Made by a program: the position numbers and the translations under genes. A stretch of 64,000 nucleotides of DNA from Deltaproteobacteria bacterium. GTDB taxonomy: Bacteria > Desulfobacterota > GWC2-55-46 > JADFVP01. The notes below the pieces were generated by a model. That model saw only the letters and a program-made list of their open reading frames with translations. It was not told the origin of the DNA and searched no databases. Shown here piece by piece: positions 16,529-26,303 of this stretch (the first letter of the stretch is position 1; each line of letters begins with the position of its first letter). Location of the stretch: positions 54,592-118,591 of the forward strand of contig JAJCZH010000005.1 of the NCBI GenBank assembly GCA_029262515.1. Reading direction: 5' to 3'.

Positions 16529-19500
16529 AGGCTGCAATAAGATGGATGGCCAGAAACCATGTGGCCGCCAATCTGCTGATGCTGATTCTGATCTTCGGCG
16601 GCATAATGATGGCCATGTCGATCAAGCAGGAGATCTTTCCCGAGATAGCTATGGACAGGGTCAGTGTCTCCGTGGCCTATCCCGGAGCCGGCCCCGAAGA
16701 GGTTGAAGAGGGTGTGGTTCTAAAGATAGAGGAGAGCCTGAGCGGGGTGACGGGTATAAAGAAGGTGACCTCCGTGGCCTCGGAAGGCAGTGGATCTGTT
16801 ATTGCCGAGGCGATAACCGGTACCGATATAGACCTCTTGACACAGGAGATCAAGTCTGAGGTAGACCGAATAACCACGTTGCCGGAAGATGCGGAGAAAC
16901 CGGTGGTCTCGAAACTGTTGAGGCGTACTCAGGTTATTTATGTGGTGGTCTACGGTGATATTCCGGAGCGGAGCCTGCGTGAGTATGCCGAGGGCATAAG
17001 CGATGACCTTAGGTTCTTGCCGGTCATTACCCAGACGGAGCTGGCCGGAGTGCGCCCTTATGAAATATCTATTGAGTTGACGGAAGAGAAGTTAAGAAGT
17101 TACGGCCTTACGCTCGAGGGTGTCGCCGCCAGGGTTAAGAAGGCGTCTATCGACCTGCCTGCCGGAACACTTAAGTCGAGCGGCGGCGAGGTGATGATAC
17201 GCACGAAGGAGAAACGGTACAACGGAGCCGGTTACTCCGATATAGCCGTCATAGACAGGCCAGACGGAACCACCGTACGGCTCGGAGATATTGCGGACGT
17301 GCGAGATACCTTCAGGGATACCGATCAGTTCCTGAGCTTTGACGGTAAACCGGCGGCCATGGTAGCGGTCTTCAGGGTCGGTGAACAGAAACCGATAGAG
17401 ATCTCGCGTGCGGTAAAGTCGTACATAGAGGAGAAGCAGAATAGCCTGCCCGACTCCGTAACACTTGCCACATTCGACGACAAGAGCGAGCTTCTAAAAA
17501 GCAGGATGAACCTGCTGATAAAGAACGCGCTCCTGGGGCTCGTTCTCGTCTTTATCGTTCTCGGACTATTTTTACAGATGCGCCTTGCCAGCTGGGTAAT
17601 GCTCGGTATACCGATCTCCTTTCTAGGTGCGCTCCTGTTGATGCCTGGACTTGATGTTTCGATTAATATGCTCTCCCTCTTCGCCTTTATACTCGCCCTC
17701 GGTATTGTCGTCGATGATGCCATCGTCGTCGGCGAGAATATATTTGAACACCGTAAAAGAGGTGAGGGGCATCTGAGTGCGGCGGTAGACGGGGCTATTG
17801 AGGTGTCCGGCCCGGTAATATTCTCGATCCTTACGACGATTGTCGCTTTCATGCCGCTGCTCTTTATTGATGGCATGATAGGCAAGTTCATAAGGACGAT
17901 TCCGCTTGTGGTGGTGCCTATTCTGGCTGTCTCGCTCGTTGAGTCGCTCTTTATACTTCCGTCACACCTCGGGCATAGTACGGAGGAGAAAGCGCGAAAG
18001 GGCAAACCGTGGATATTGACTCGTATACGGCTCGGTTTTGCCCGCGTTCTTGATAGCTTTGTAAACGGGCCGTACCTCTCTCTTTTAAGGCTCGCTCTTG
18101 CTAACCGATATGCAACCGTTGCTGCGGCCATAGCGATATTCCTGATTGCTCTCGGCATAGTAGGCGGAGGAGTTGTAAAGTTCCATTTTATGCCAAAGGT
18201 AGACGGCGATTTTGTTATGGCGACGGTAAAGATGCCGATAGGCACGCCTGTCGAAGAGACCAGAAAGGTGCAGGAGCTGCTTGTGATTAAAGCGCAAGAG
18301 CTGCAGGGTGAATTCGATGCAACCCGGACCGACGGCAGGTCAATTTTGAGGAATATCTACTCGATGGTCGGAGGCAGTATTGCGAGCGGTGCCTTCTCCG
18401 GAGCCGAGGGCGGCCATATTGCCGAGGCTGCCCTTATTCTTACTCCGAGCGAGGTCCGTAAAGTTTCGGCCTCCAAGATAGCAAACAGATGGCGAGCGCT
18501 CGTGGGCGAGGTGCCAGGCGTAGACAGCCTTACTTTCAGCTCTAACATCGTGCATTTCGGCGCCAACATAGACGTTCAACTCGCCCATGACGATTCCGAG
18601 GTACTCGTAAGAGCTTCGGAGCGGGTAAAGAGCGTGCTTGCGGAGTATCCGGGCGTGGGTGATATAGCCGACAATTATACCCGGGGCAAGAGGGAGATGA
18701 CGCTCAAGCTGAAACCGGATGCGCGTACACTAGGGATAACCGAGGAGGAACTTGCGCGCCAGGTGCGCTCGGCCTTCTTCGGCGCCGAGGCGCTCAGGTT
18801 TCAGAGAGGAAGAAATGAACTGAGGGTAATGGTCCGCTATCCGGAGAGCGAGCGCGTGAGCATAGGTAACCTTGAGAATATGCGTATAAGGACGCCGGAT
18901 GGCGCAGAGATACCGTTTGCGCGCGCAGCTTACGTTGAGTCCGGCAGGGGGTATAGCAAGATAAACAGGAGCGAGAGGAAGAAGGTGATAAATGTTACGG
19001 CAAGCGTGGAGAGCAGTGTCGCAAATGCCGAGGAGATAATTACAGAGCTAAAGGATACGTTATTCAAGGAACTGGCCCTCGATTACCCCGGTCTCTCCTT
19101 CGACCTCGAAGGAGAGGACAAGGAGCGTAGTGACTCGATGGATAGTATGAAGAGCGGTTTTCTTATGGCGCTTTTCGTTATCTATGTCTTGCTGGCGGTG
19201 CCGTTCAAGAGTTATACGCAGCCGTTGATAATAATGGCTGCAATCCCGTTCGGCCTCGTAGGCGCTGTGCTCGGTCACCTGATCATGGGGTATAACCTCA
19301 GCATACTCAGCATGTTCGGCCTCGTTGCGCTCTCCGGCGTCTTGATCAATGACGCGTTGCTCCTGATCGATTATATCAACAGAAAGCGCAAAGCCGGGTT
19401 AGATACCCAGTCGTCGATTATAGAGGCGGGCCGCCGCCGTTTCAGACCGATTATACTGACTTCACTGACCACTTCACTCGGCCTGACGCCGATGATCCTG

Positions 19501-19710
19501 GAAACTAGCGTGCAGGCGCAGTTTTTGATACCTATGGCTATAAGCCTCGGTTTCGGCATTCTCTTTGCTACCGGCATTACGCTTCTTCTGATACCGTCGC
19601 TCTACCTTGTGCTAGAAGATATAAGGGGGCTGCTCGGACTTAACATGAGTGGTGCAGAGTCCTCAGAAAAGGTCGTTATAAGTACGCAGGAGTCGGGCTC
19701 AGAGGGGTAA
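16525..19710 (+). CDS. RND multidrug efflux permease (AcrB-like)
   Basis: The protein has 1061 residues and the twelve-helix RND layout: an N-terminal helix, a large periplasmic loop, a helix bundle, a second loop and a second bundle. The proton-relay aspartates lie in LGIVVDDAIVVGENIFE, as in AcrB-type pumps. The C-terminal bundle starts FLMALFVIYVLLAVPFKSY. It probably uses the proton gradient to export hydrophobic drugs, solvents or biocides with its two upstream partners. The start is GTG overlapping the adaptor stop. A strong terminator at 19772-19811 ends the operon. Confidence 0.93.
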   Translation: MKAAIRWMARNHVAANLLMLILIFGGIMMAMSIKQEIFPEIAMDRVSVSVAYPGAGPEEVEEGVVLKIEESLSGVTGIKKVTSVASEGSGSVIAEAITGTDIDLLTQEIKSEVDRITTLPEDAEKPVVSKLLRRTQVIYVVVYGDIPERSLREYAEGISDDLRFLPVITQTELAGVRPYEISIELTEEKLRSYGLTLEGVAARVKKASIDLPAGTLKSSGGEVMIRTKEKRYNGAGYSDIAVIDRPDGTTVRLGDIADVRDTFRDTDQFLSFDGKPAAMVAVFRVGEQKPIEISRAVKSYIEEKQNSLPDSVTLATFDDKSELLKSRMNLLIKNALLGLVLVFIVLGLFLQMRLASWVMLGIPISFLGALLLMPGLDVSINMLSLFAFILALGIVVDDAIVVGENIFEHRKRGEGHLSAAVDGAIEVSGPVIFSILTTIVAFMPLLFIDGMIGKFIRTIPLVVVPILAVSLVESLFILPSHLGHSTEEKARKGKPWILTRIRLGFARVLDSFVNGPYLSLLRLALANRYATVAAAIAIFLIALGIVGGGVVKFHFMPKVDGDFVMATVKMPIGTPVEETRKVQELLVIKAQELQGEFDATRTDGRSILRNIYSMVGGSIASGAFSGAEGGHIAEAALILTPSEVRKVSASKIANRWRALVGEVPGVDSLTFSSNIVHFGANIDVQLAHDDSEVLVRASERVKSVLAEYPGVGDIADNYTRGKREMTLKLKPDARTLGITEEELARQVRSAFFGAEALRFQRGRNELRVMVRYPESERVSIGNLENMRIRTPDGAEIPFARAAYVESGRGYSKINRSERKKVINVTASVESSVANAEEIITELKDTLFKELALDYPGLSFDLEGEDKERSDSMDSMKSGFLMALFVIYVLLAVPFKSYTQPLIIMAAIPFGLVGAVLGHLIMGYNLSILSMFGLVALSGVLINDALLLIDYINRKRKAGLDTQSSIIEAGRRRFRPIILTSLTTSLGLTPMILETSVQAQFLIPMAISLGFGILFATGITLLLIPSLYLVLEDIRGLLGLNMSGAESSEKVVISTQESGSEG

Positions 19711-19771
19711 GTTGCTCTTCTTTAGTGATAAAGGGCCGGAGTTGCGGTCGTTACTACTATTATATCCTCAT

Positions 19772-19811
19772 AAAGAACCCCGTATTGCGAGTACGCAATA
19801 CGGGGTTCTTT
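19772..19811. terminator. Bidirectional terminator after the efflux operon
   Basis: A perfect 18-bp stem (AAAGAACCCCGTATTGCG and complement) has an AGTA loop, with A-rich and T-rich flanks. It serves the RND gene on the plus strand and the PCP_red gene on the minus strand. Confidence 0.92.
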
Positions 19812-19841
19812 AATGCCTGCAACGCTAGAGTGTAGAAGGCA

Positions 19842-20018
19842 TTAGCCGCCCATCTCTTCCTTCTTGATCTTGTCCATCAACTCAGCCGTCACTTTCGTCT
19901 CTCCGAGCGCAATAGCCGCCTTCTCTATCTTTCCCTTTGCCATGCCTCTGACAAAAGAGGGTATTTTCTCAAGTCTCTGCAGGGCGTCGTCATCCCAGTC
20001 GAGTCCGTTATCCGCCAT
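19842..20018 (-). CDS. Small PCP_red-domain protein
   Basis: Almost the whole 58-residue product is one PCP_red-like domain, as at the C-terminus of light-independent protochlorophyllide reductase subunit B: LDWDDDALQRLEKIPSFVRG, then KIEKAAIALGETKVTAELM. Stand-alone copies occur in non-photosynthetic bacteria with unknown function. ATG at 20018 has GGGAG eight bases upstream; the longer frame to 20051 lacks one. It is a single gene ending before a shared terminator. Confidence 0.8.
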   Translation of the reverse strand: MADNGLDWDDDALQRLEKIPSFVRGMAKGKIEKAAIALGETKVTAELMDKIKKEEMGG

Positions 20019-20319
20019 TTCATATGCTCCCTTCTCATTATTTACGTCCATGCCTTTGGGCAGAACGTATGGTATACGAACGTCTGATCATCTGCGAATT
20101 GGAGCGATTATTTTACAACCGCTTCAACTATATTGCAAGCTAATAGCTCGGTACTATCTTATTTGTAAATATGGTCGGATATAAGATTTAACATGGGGCA
20201 GGCGAGAAAGAATTCGGTTTTGTTTTTGCGATTTAGGCCGATATAGAGTACCATGTTCGTATGGTCCGGTTGGACTCTAATAGACTCTAATTCGGGTCTT
20301 AACTTTAAGGAGATGAATA

Positions 20320-21015
20320 ATGGTATCTTACAAATCATTCTGCTCGTTTGCTGTGGCAATACTTCTTATGCTCGCCTCGTCATCGGCATTTGCCGGAGGA
20401 GTACACAACGGCGTGGTGCTCGAAACGATAGCCGGCGGCGGTTACACCTATATGGAGATCAATGAGAGCGGAAACAAGTTCTGGATCGCCGGGCCGCAAA
20501 GTTCAATAAAAAAGGGAACTAAGGTCAATTTCTCTGAACAGGTCTGGATGAATAATTTTGAGAGCAAGGCGTTAAACCGCACATTCGACAAGCTGCTCTT
20601 TGTCGATAGCGTCCGTACCGGAGTGGCTGCGGATGTTCCGGCGGCTCCGTCCTCTTTAAGAATGAATGCTTCTTCGGCTCCGCCTACAAAGCCCGCTTCG
20701 GTCTTTTCCGACAAACCGGCCAAGAAGTATACGGTAGAGGAAATTTTTACGAAAAAGACCGAACTGAATGGTCAGATTATAAAGATAGTCGGCAAGGTAG
20801 TGAAGGTGTCGAAGGGTATCATGGGCAGAAACTGGGTGCATGTTGAGGATGGCACCGGTTTTCCAGGCAGCAACAAGGTCGTCTTCAGGTCTGTGAGTGG
20901 TATAGCAGACGTTGGCGACTCTGTAACAGCAACGGGAAGGCTCGAAATAGATAAGGACTTCGGAATGGGGTACTTCTACCCGGTAATAGTAGAAGATTCT
21001 ACATTTATGAAGTAG
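20320..21015 (+). CDS. Exported protein with two OB-like domains (NrfJ-like)
   Basis: A signal peptide (1-24, ending AFA) is followed by a domain with GVVLETIAGGGYTYMEI and FWIAGP, the pattern seen in NrfJ-like periplasmic proteins. After a Pro/Ala/Ser linker (about 100-130), a second domain starts TVEEIFTKKTELNGQIIKIVGKVVKV and contains NWVHVEDGTG, an OB-fold pattern. Such proteins are found near cytochrome or metal genes, with no proven activity. TAAGGAG precedes the ATG. A terminator follows at once, so it is transcribed alone. Confidence 0.7.
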   Translation: MVSYKSFCSFAVAILLMLASSSAFAGGVHNGVVLETIAGGGYTYMEINESGNKFWIAGPQSSIKKGTKVNFSEQVWMNNFESKALNRTFDKLLFVDSVRTGVAADVPAAPSSLRMNASSAPPTKPASVFSDKPAKKYTVEEIFTKKTELNGQIIKIVGKVVKVSKGIMGRNWVHVEDGTGFPGSNKVVFRSVSGIADVGDSVTATGRLEIDKDFGMGYFYPVIVEDSTFMK

Positions 21016-21033
21016 GGTTTTTTTAAAAAATTT

Positions 21034-21091
21034 GAGCCGGAACGGATGGAACCGAAACAGAGGTTTTATCTGCTCCGGCTCTTTCTTTTTT
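21034..21091. terminator. Terminator between convergent genes
   Basis: GAGCCGGA (21034-21041) pairs with TCCGGCTC (21074-21081) around a 32-base loop that can fold further, followed by TTTCTTTTTT. It serves the exported protein gene. Confidence 0.65.
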
Positions 21092-21099
21092 AACCTGCA

Positions 21100-21720
21100 T
21101 TACATTATCTCAAGCATGTACTTTTTTACCCTTTCACGCGTTTCAGGCTCGTTATTGATAAACCGAATGCCGATGCGGTCTTTGTCTGTTGTCCAGACCA
21201 CCTCACCGTGCAGGTAGATAGTACCTATGGTATCTATGTTATCTATAATTAGAATGACGAAAGTCCCTTTTTGTAACTCGCCTGCCTTACTGGTTGACTC
21301 AATGCAGACACCCGAAGTGCTTATATTGATGAGTCTGCCCTGTTGAGGCAGACTATCAGTGGAGTAACTTATGACTTTTTCTTTAACGGTAACCCTGAAC
21401 TTGTCTCTGCACCCGGCCATAAGTTCCTCGAGGCCGGAGACGAAGAGGTCGAGAGTTGCAACCGAGAGGGCATCTGCCAATTTTCCGTTTTTAGGATATT
21501 TATACTTTGTTAGTTCGGTTTTGGTCTTTTTGAGAAGCTCGGTATATTTGTGTTCTTTTTCTAGTAGGGATTTGCGGTGGATGCTGAACGGCCCGGCAGT
21601 GACATAGAGACCGTCAACTGGAAATCGTGACCCGCAGTCAGGACAGGATGTCTCTTTTAATTCGGTCAAAAGTGGAGAAGAGACCCACTGTTGACACTCT
21701 GGACACTCGGTCTTTAGCAT
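21100..21720 (-). CDS. Zinc-ribbon plus PilZ domain protein
   Basis: The N-terminus has two CxxC knuckles (CPECQQW and CPDCGSRF), a zinc-ribbon pattern. A coiled-coil-prone middle (SLLEKEHKYTELLKKTKTEL) leads to a C-terminal PilZ-like domain: PQQGRLINISTSGVCIES and GTIYLHGEVVWTTDKDRIGIRF. PilZ domains bind cyclic di-GMP, but the usual RxxxR is only loosely present (KEKVISYSTDS precedes the barrel), so binding is uncertain. ATG at 21720 has AAGGA eight bases upstream and is preferred over 21762. It may relay c-di-GMP signals from the several cyclases in this window. Confidence 0.75.
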   Translation of the reverse strand: MLKTECPECQQWVSSPLLTELKETSCPDCGSRFPVDGLYVTAGPFSIHRKSLLEKEHKYTELLKKTKTELTKYKYPKNGKLADALSVATLDLFVSGLEELMAGCRDKFRVTVKEKVISYSTDSLPQQGRLINISTSGVCIESTSKAGELQKGTFVILIIDNIDTIGTIYLHGEVVWTTDKDRIGIRFINNEPETRERVKKYMLEIM

Positions 21721-21967
21721 AATTACATCCTTAAAATTTTCAAAATCCTCATAATGATACAATACATTAACATTTACTCACATAATCTGCAAGTACTTCT
21801 TTATTTTAATACAATTATACAGCGAAATACTCTTTTTATTCTCCATAACGCTACTTCCGCAGGTAGTCGTGTCTGTAGGCGTTTTCTTCTTTGGTTGACT
21901 GACTGTTATAGCAGAGGTAGAATGTTATATGCTTCTTTATTCCACGTCTAATGCTATATGAGGTCTT

Positions 21968-23770
21968 ATGTTTCTGCCAACGACTAAAGCTGAACTCGAA
22001 GTTCTTGGTTGGCATACTTTGGATATAGTGCTCGTAACCGGAGACAGTTATATAGACTCTCCCTTTTCCGGGGTTGCCGTAATAGGCCACGTTCTTCTAG
22101 ATGCCGGATACAGGGTCGGTATTATAGGCCAGCCTGCTCTCGATACTCCGCAAGATATAAACCGTCTCGGTACTCCGGCTCTTTTCTGGGGCGTCACCGG
22201 CGGCTGTATAGACTCTATGGTCGCAAACCGTACGGCATCTGGCCGCAAACGGAAGCGGGACGACTATACGCCGGGCGGCGAGAATACTCTTCGGCCCGAT
22301 CGTGCAACCATTCAGTATACGAACCTTATAAGAAGGTATAACAAAGAGGCCGTCCGTCCTATCGTGCTCGGCGGTATAGAGGCGAGTCTGCGACGAATGG
22401 CCCATTACGACGCATGGACCGATTCCATACGCCGTTCGGTTCTCTTTGATGCGAAGGCCGACTACCTGCTTTACGGCATGGCCGAGCGAAGCGTCGTCGA
22501 ACTTGCCGACTCTATTAAAGAAGGTAGAGAACCGAAGGACGTGCGCGGGCTCTGTTACATCTCCAAAGAGCTGCCAAAGGATTCAGTTGAGCTGCCGCCG
22601 TACGCCGAATGCGCCGAGCGGTCGGCAGATGGGTTTAGGGCCTTTAGAGATGCATTTAAACTCTTTTACGGCAGTAACGACCCGGCCACAGCCCGAAGGC
22701 TTGCACAGCTCCACGACACCCGTTACCTTATCCAGAACCCTCCGGCGCGTTACTTAACCGAAACCGAGCTCGACTCTGTCTACGCCCTTGCCTACGAGCG
22801 AGATCTCCATCCGTACTATTTAAAGTTTGGAAGCGTTAAGGCCCTTGAGACCATCCGCTTCTCTATCTCTACTCACCGGGGCTGTTATGGAGAGTGCGGT
22901 TTTTGCGCCATTGCCGTGCACGAAGGGCGCCGGGTCAGGAGTAGAAGCAGGGCCTCTATAGTGGCCGAGGCGGTCAAGATATCCGAACACCCGCTCTTCA
23001 AGGGCAGGATCCCCGATGTCGGCGGCCCCACGGCCAATATGTACGCAAGCGGATGCGAGAGGATGGAGAAGAAGGGTTGCTGTCCTTCCAAGAGCTGCCT
23101 GACGCCGAAGGTCTGTCCTGTTCTCAAGTTCGGCCACGCTGAGCAGGTTCAATTATTGCGGGAGCTTCGTGAGCTCAAAGGTATTAAGAAGGTGGTTGTT
23201 GCGTCCGGGCTTCGTCACGATATGATACTTGCGGATAAGAGTGCGGGAAGGCAGTATTTGAAGGAGCTGGTTACGTTCCATGTCTCCGGGCAGTTGAAGA
23301 TAGCCCCTGAGCACTCGGAGCCGAACGTGCTTAAGGTTATGGGTAAGGATGGATGCGATCGCGCCGCGTTACTTAAGTTTAAAGAGCTTTTTTACAAGTT
23401 TACCAAAGAGGCGGGCCTCAAGCAGTTTCTCTCTTACTATCTTATGGCTGCTCATCCGGGTTCCACTCTTGAAGATATGATTCGATTGAGGAAGTTCGCA
23501 CTTGCTGAGCTGGACACCCTGCCCGAACAGGTTCAGCTCTTTACCCCTACACCTTCGACGATCTCCACCCTCGTATACTGGACAGGGTTCGACCCTGTCA
23601 CGGCTACTCCCTGTTTCGTGGAGAAGAGTCCAAAGGGCAGGGAGGCGCAGAAAGAGGCCGTGACAGGCGCCGATAAGACTCTGAAGCAGAATATGGGTTA
23701 TACGCGCAAAAGGAGTGGAGTTAAGGTCCGTAAGGGTAACACAGGTGCTTACAAGGGAGGAAGAAGGTAA
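21968..23770 (+). CDS. YgiQ-family radical SAM protein
   Basis: The product has 600 residues. The N-terminal part (FLPTTKAELEVLGWHTLDIVLVTGDSYIDS) and central domain match the YgiQ family throughout. The radical-SAM cluster motif is HRGCYGECGFCAI (CxxxCxxC). Further cysteines occur in CERMEKKGCCPSKSCLTPKVC, which could hold an extra cluster. The substrate of YgiQ is unknown. GAGG lies a few bases before the ATG. It is convergent with the next gene, with only 19 bases between their stops. Confidence 0.93.
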   Translation: MFLPTTKAELEVLGWHTLDIVLVTGDSYIDSPFSGVAVIGHVLLDAGYRVGIIGQPALDTPQDINRLGTPALFWGVTGGCIDSMVANRTASGRKRKRDDYTPGGENTLRPDRATIQYTNLIRRYNKEAVRPIVLGGIEASLRRMAHYDAWTDSIRRSVLFDAKADYLLYGMAERSVVELADSIKEGREPKDVRGLCYISKELPKDSVELPPYAECAERSADGFRAFRDAFKLFYGSNDPATARRLAQLHDTRYLIQNPPARYLTETELDSVYALAYERDLHPYYLKFGSVKALETIRFSISTHRGCYGECGFCAIAVHEGRRVRSRSRASIVAEAVKISEHPLFKGRIPDVGGPTANMYASGCERMEKKGCCPSKSCLTPKVCPVLKFGHAEQVQLLRELRELKGIKKVVVASGLRHDMILADKSAGRQYLKELVTFHVSGQLKIAPEHSEPNVLKVMGKDGCDRAALLKFKELFYKFTKEAGLKQFLSYYLMAAHPGSTLEDMIRLRKFALAELDTLPEQVQLFTPTPSTISTLVYWTGFDPVTATPCFVEKSPKGREAQKEAVTGADKTLKQNMGYTRKRSGVKVRKGNTGAYKGGRR

Positions 23771-23789
23771 GAGTAATTCGGTGTCAGCG

Positions 23790-26051
23790 TCAAGAAGCCT
23801 TGTCGTTCAATTTCGTCTTGCTGTCGATACTCTCTACCTTTTTTAGATCCGGTATGTCGGTATTTGTCGTGTAACCATCTACCGTAAGCAGAGAGGTAAC
23901 CGAGACCCTGTTTCTGCCGGTAGTCTTTGAACGGTAGAGGGCTATATCGACCTGCCGCATAAGTTCGTCTTTATCAACGCCGTCTTCAGGGTACGTAGAG
24001 ACACCGAGGCTTACCGTTGTGCGCTCCTTTACGCCGTTCATGTTGGTAGCGGTATCGGTTTCTACAATGCTGCGAATCTTCTCGGCCAGGGCGTGGGCGC
24101 CGTTTTTGTCGGTATTGGGCAGAATAACAACAAACTCCTCTCCGCCGTACCTTGCAACTATGTCAGACTCCCTTACGGTCTTCAGGAAGAGGTCCGAGAC
24201 CTTCTGCATAATGTTATCGCCCTGTTTATGGCCGTAGAGGTCGTTAAAGCGTTTAAAGTGATCGATATCGATCATTATGATGCTCAAAGGCTGGGTAAAG
24301 CGCGTGGCAAAAGCGAACTGTGTTGGCAGGGCCTCTTCAAGGAAACGGCGGTTGTAGAGTCCCGTTAACTGGTCCCGTATCGCCATTGTACGGTGGGCCT
24401 TTACCAGGCGCATGCTCGATATGGCAGGGGCAACGGTACTGATGTAGGAGTTGATCATAAAGTTGCACTCGGTCGTGAAGAAGTTTTTCTGCAGGCTTAC
24501 CAGGTGTATCCATCCGACCGTAGAGCCGCCGGTGGAGATCGGCGCGCACATATAACTTCCGTGCTCCTGAGCAACCTCCTGGTTCGGGCACCGGTACTCG
24601 GTCTCGACATCGTTTACAATAAAATCCTGCCCCGACCTGACCGCCCTGCACTGACGGTTGCTATGTATAGACTTCATATCGCGGCATGACGGAGTGGATA
24701 ACGTGGCTTCACCCTCGTCGCTGCCGTATGTCGCAATCACTTCTGCCAGATCCTCGCTGTTATTGAGGCTGATCACGACAATCTTGTCTATATTGAAACT
24801 TTTGGAGAGGTACCTGATAAGTATGGAGTAGCACTCCGCCTCGGAGATTTCGCCTCCTACCAGCTTTCCGAACTTCACAAGGTCCTGAAGGCGTTGAAGT
24901 TCAATGTCCAGTTCCTCTTGTACCATGTGCAGTTTTCTCGACATCATTATGAAGGAGCGGGAGAGGTCTCCGAGTTCGTCCTTTTCCTTAATCGCCAGGG
25001 CTTCTATTTTCTCTTGTGCCTCTTTATTGGTAATGTTCGAGCCGTCGGTGTACTCCTGGCTGATCCGTGCCATTGCATTTGAGAAGACCTGCAGGCGTGT
25101 CACGATCATCTTCCTCGTTACTATGACGATGACGACTCCGAGCGGTATTGAGCTTAGAAAGAGCAGCAGCGCAACCCTGTTGAGCAGAGTCATGGTATCG
25201 GCCATCAACACTGCCTTGCTTGTGCTGAGCATGTACCGTACGCCTAATGGCGCATGCGTGCTGTAAGAGATAACCTCACCGTCATTGTTATCGACAACGA
25301 CCCCTGTCTCCCCGCCTATTAATGCACCGAAGACCTCGCCATGCTCTTTGGCCGTATCTGTCAGCACCGTGTTCGAGTCCCTGGTATTGAACAGGACCGT
25401 ACCCTCCCAGGTAGTAACGTAGGCATCGTCAACAATACCCTTTATCAGCAGCGAGTTGAAAATATGGTTCAGTACGTCCGGGTTGAGGGTCATGGTCAGA
25501 ACCCCGAGAGTCCTCTGTTCGTACGATACCGCCATACCCCAGTCCATGGCGAGATAATTTTCTCCTTTTCTGAAAGTGGGCTGGCTCAGTTTAAAGGCCG
25601 GGGCCTTGATTACCTCGGAGTAGTAAGCCCTGTTATTGTGGTCCTTATACTCTTTACGTATCTCCTGGTTTTTAATAAGTACCTCTTCGATACCGTTATT
25701 ATCGATAAACCTTATGTACTCGATTAGTTCGGGACGGGAGACGGATGATGTCAGGAAGAGTTCTTCGAGGGCCGCCTTCTTCTGAGGTTCTGCCTTTAAC
25801 CGGCCAGAGGCCTTGGCTTCGAGGTATTCGATAAAGACCCTGTGCTTGTGAAGGTATGTTAAGATCGACGACCATTCCTTAACCAGCTGGTCGAGCTGGG
25901 AAGAGACTACTTTGCTGAGTTGGATATTTGCCTCTTTAGCCTCTTTTATCGTCACATTCCTCTGAATGTAGTAGTATGCGACAAGCGTTATCGTGGAGAC
26001 GATAAAGAGGGTGCCAAATATCGTGATGAGAATCTTGCTCTGTAGCTTCAC
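23790..26051 (-). CDS. Membrane diguanylate cyclase (CACHE-HAMP-GAF-GGDEF)
   Basis: Helix 1 (about 8-28), a periplasmic CACHE domain (to about 285), helix 2 (about 290-312), HAMP, a GAF-like domain (about 395-555, with CRAVRSGQDFIVNDVETEYRC) and GGDEF follow in order. The active site is GGEEF with RESD five residues earlier, the inhibitory site. The GAF part contains several cysteines. Start is GTG at 26051 with AGGA seven bases upstream; the nearby ATG at 26053 is out of frame and stops at once. A Lys/Asp-rich tail of about 30 residues extends past the GGDEF fold. Confidence 0.88.
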   Translation of the reverse strand: MKLQSKILITIFGTLFIVSTITLVAYYYIQRNVTIKEAKEANIQLSKVVSSQLDQLVKEWSSILTYLHKHRVFIEYLEAKASGRLKAEPQKKAALEELFLTSSVSRPELIEYIRFIDNNGIEEVLIKNQEIRKEYKDHNNRAYYSEVIKAPAFKLSQPTFRKGENYLAMDWGMAVSYEQRTLGVLTMTLNPDVLNHIFNSLLIKGIVDDAYVTTWEGTVLFNTRDSNTVLTDTAKEHGEVFGALIGGETGVVVDNNDGEVISYSTHAPLGVRYMLSTSKAVLMADTMTLLNRVALLLFLSSIPLGVVIVIVTRKMIVTRLQVFSNAMARISQEYTDGSNITNKEAQEKIEALAIKEKDELGDLSRSFIMMSRKLHMVQEELDIELQRLQDLVKFGKLVGGEISEAECYSILIRYLSKSFNIDKIVVISLNNSEDLAEVIATYGSDEGEATLSTPSCRDMKSIHSNRQCRAVRSGQDFIVNDVETEYRCPNQEVAQEHGSYMCAPISTGGSTVGWIHLVSLQKNFFTTECNFMINSYISTVAPAISSMRLVKAHRTMAIRDQLTGLYNRRFLEEALPTQFAFATRFTQPLSIIMIDIDHFKRFNDLYGHKQGDNIMQKVSDLFLKTVRESDIVARYGGEEFVVILPNTDKNGAHALAEKIRSIVETDTATNMNGVKERTTVSLGVSTYPEDGVDKDELMRQVDIALYRSKTTGRNRVSVTSLLTVDGYTTNTDIPDLKKVESIDSKTKLNDKAS

Positions 26052-26235
26052 ATAATTGTCCTACAGCAGAGGTTTGTAGAGAACTGCTACGGTTGTATAA
26101 AGGCATAAAAAAATATTGGTTATGTCTTATATATCGGGTAATTATGGAAAAAACTGAAGGTACCTGTTCCCGCTTCTATGTAATACGGTAAATCTTAATT
26201 ATTCATCATTTGAGTGCTGTACTTGAGGGTGTTAA

Positions 26236-26268
26236 AAACCCCACCGGCCTATCAGGCGGGTGGGGTTT
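26236..26268 (-). terminator. Terminator of the arsM-like gene
   Basis: On the minus strand AAACCCCACC and its complement form a stem with an inner GCCT/AGGC extension, followed by TTTTTAA. It lies 36 bases beyond the stop of the methyltransferase gene. Confidence 0.85.
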
Positions 26269-26303
26269 GTGCAGAGTTAGAGGTCGCTTATGAGATTGAT
26301 CTG

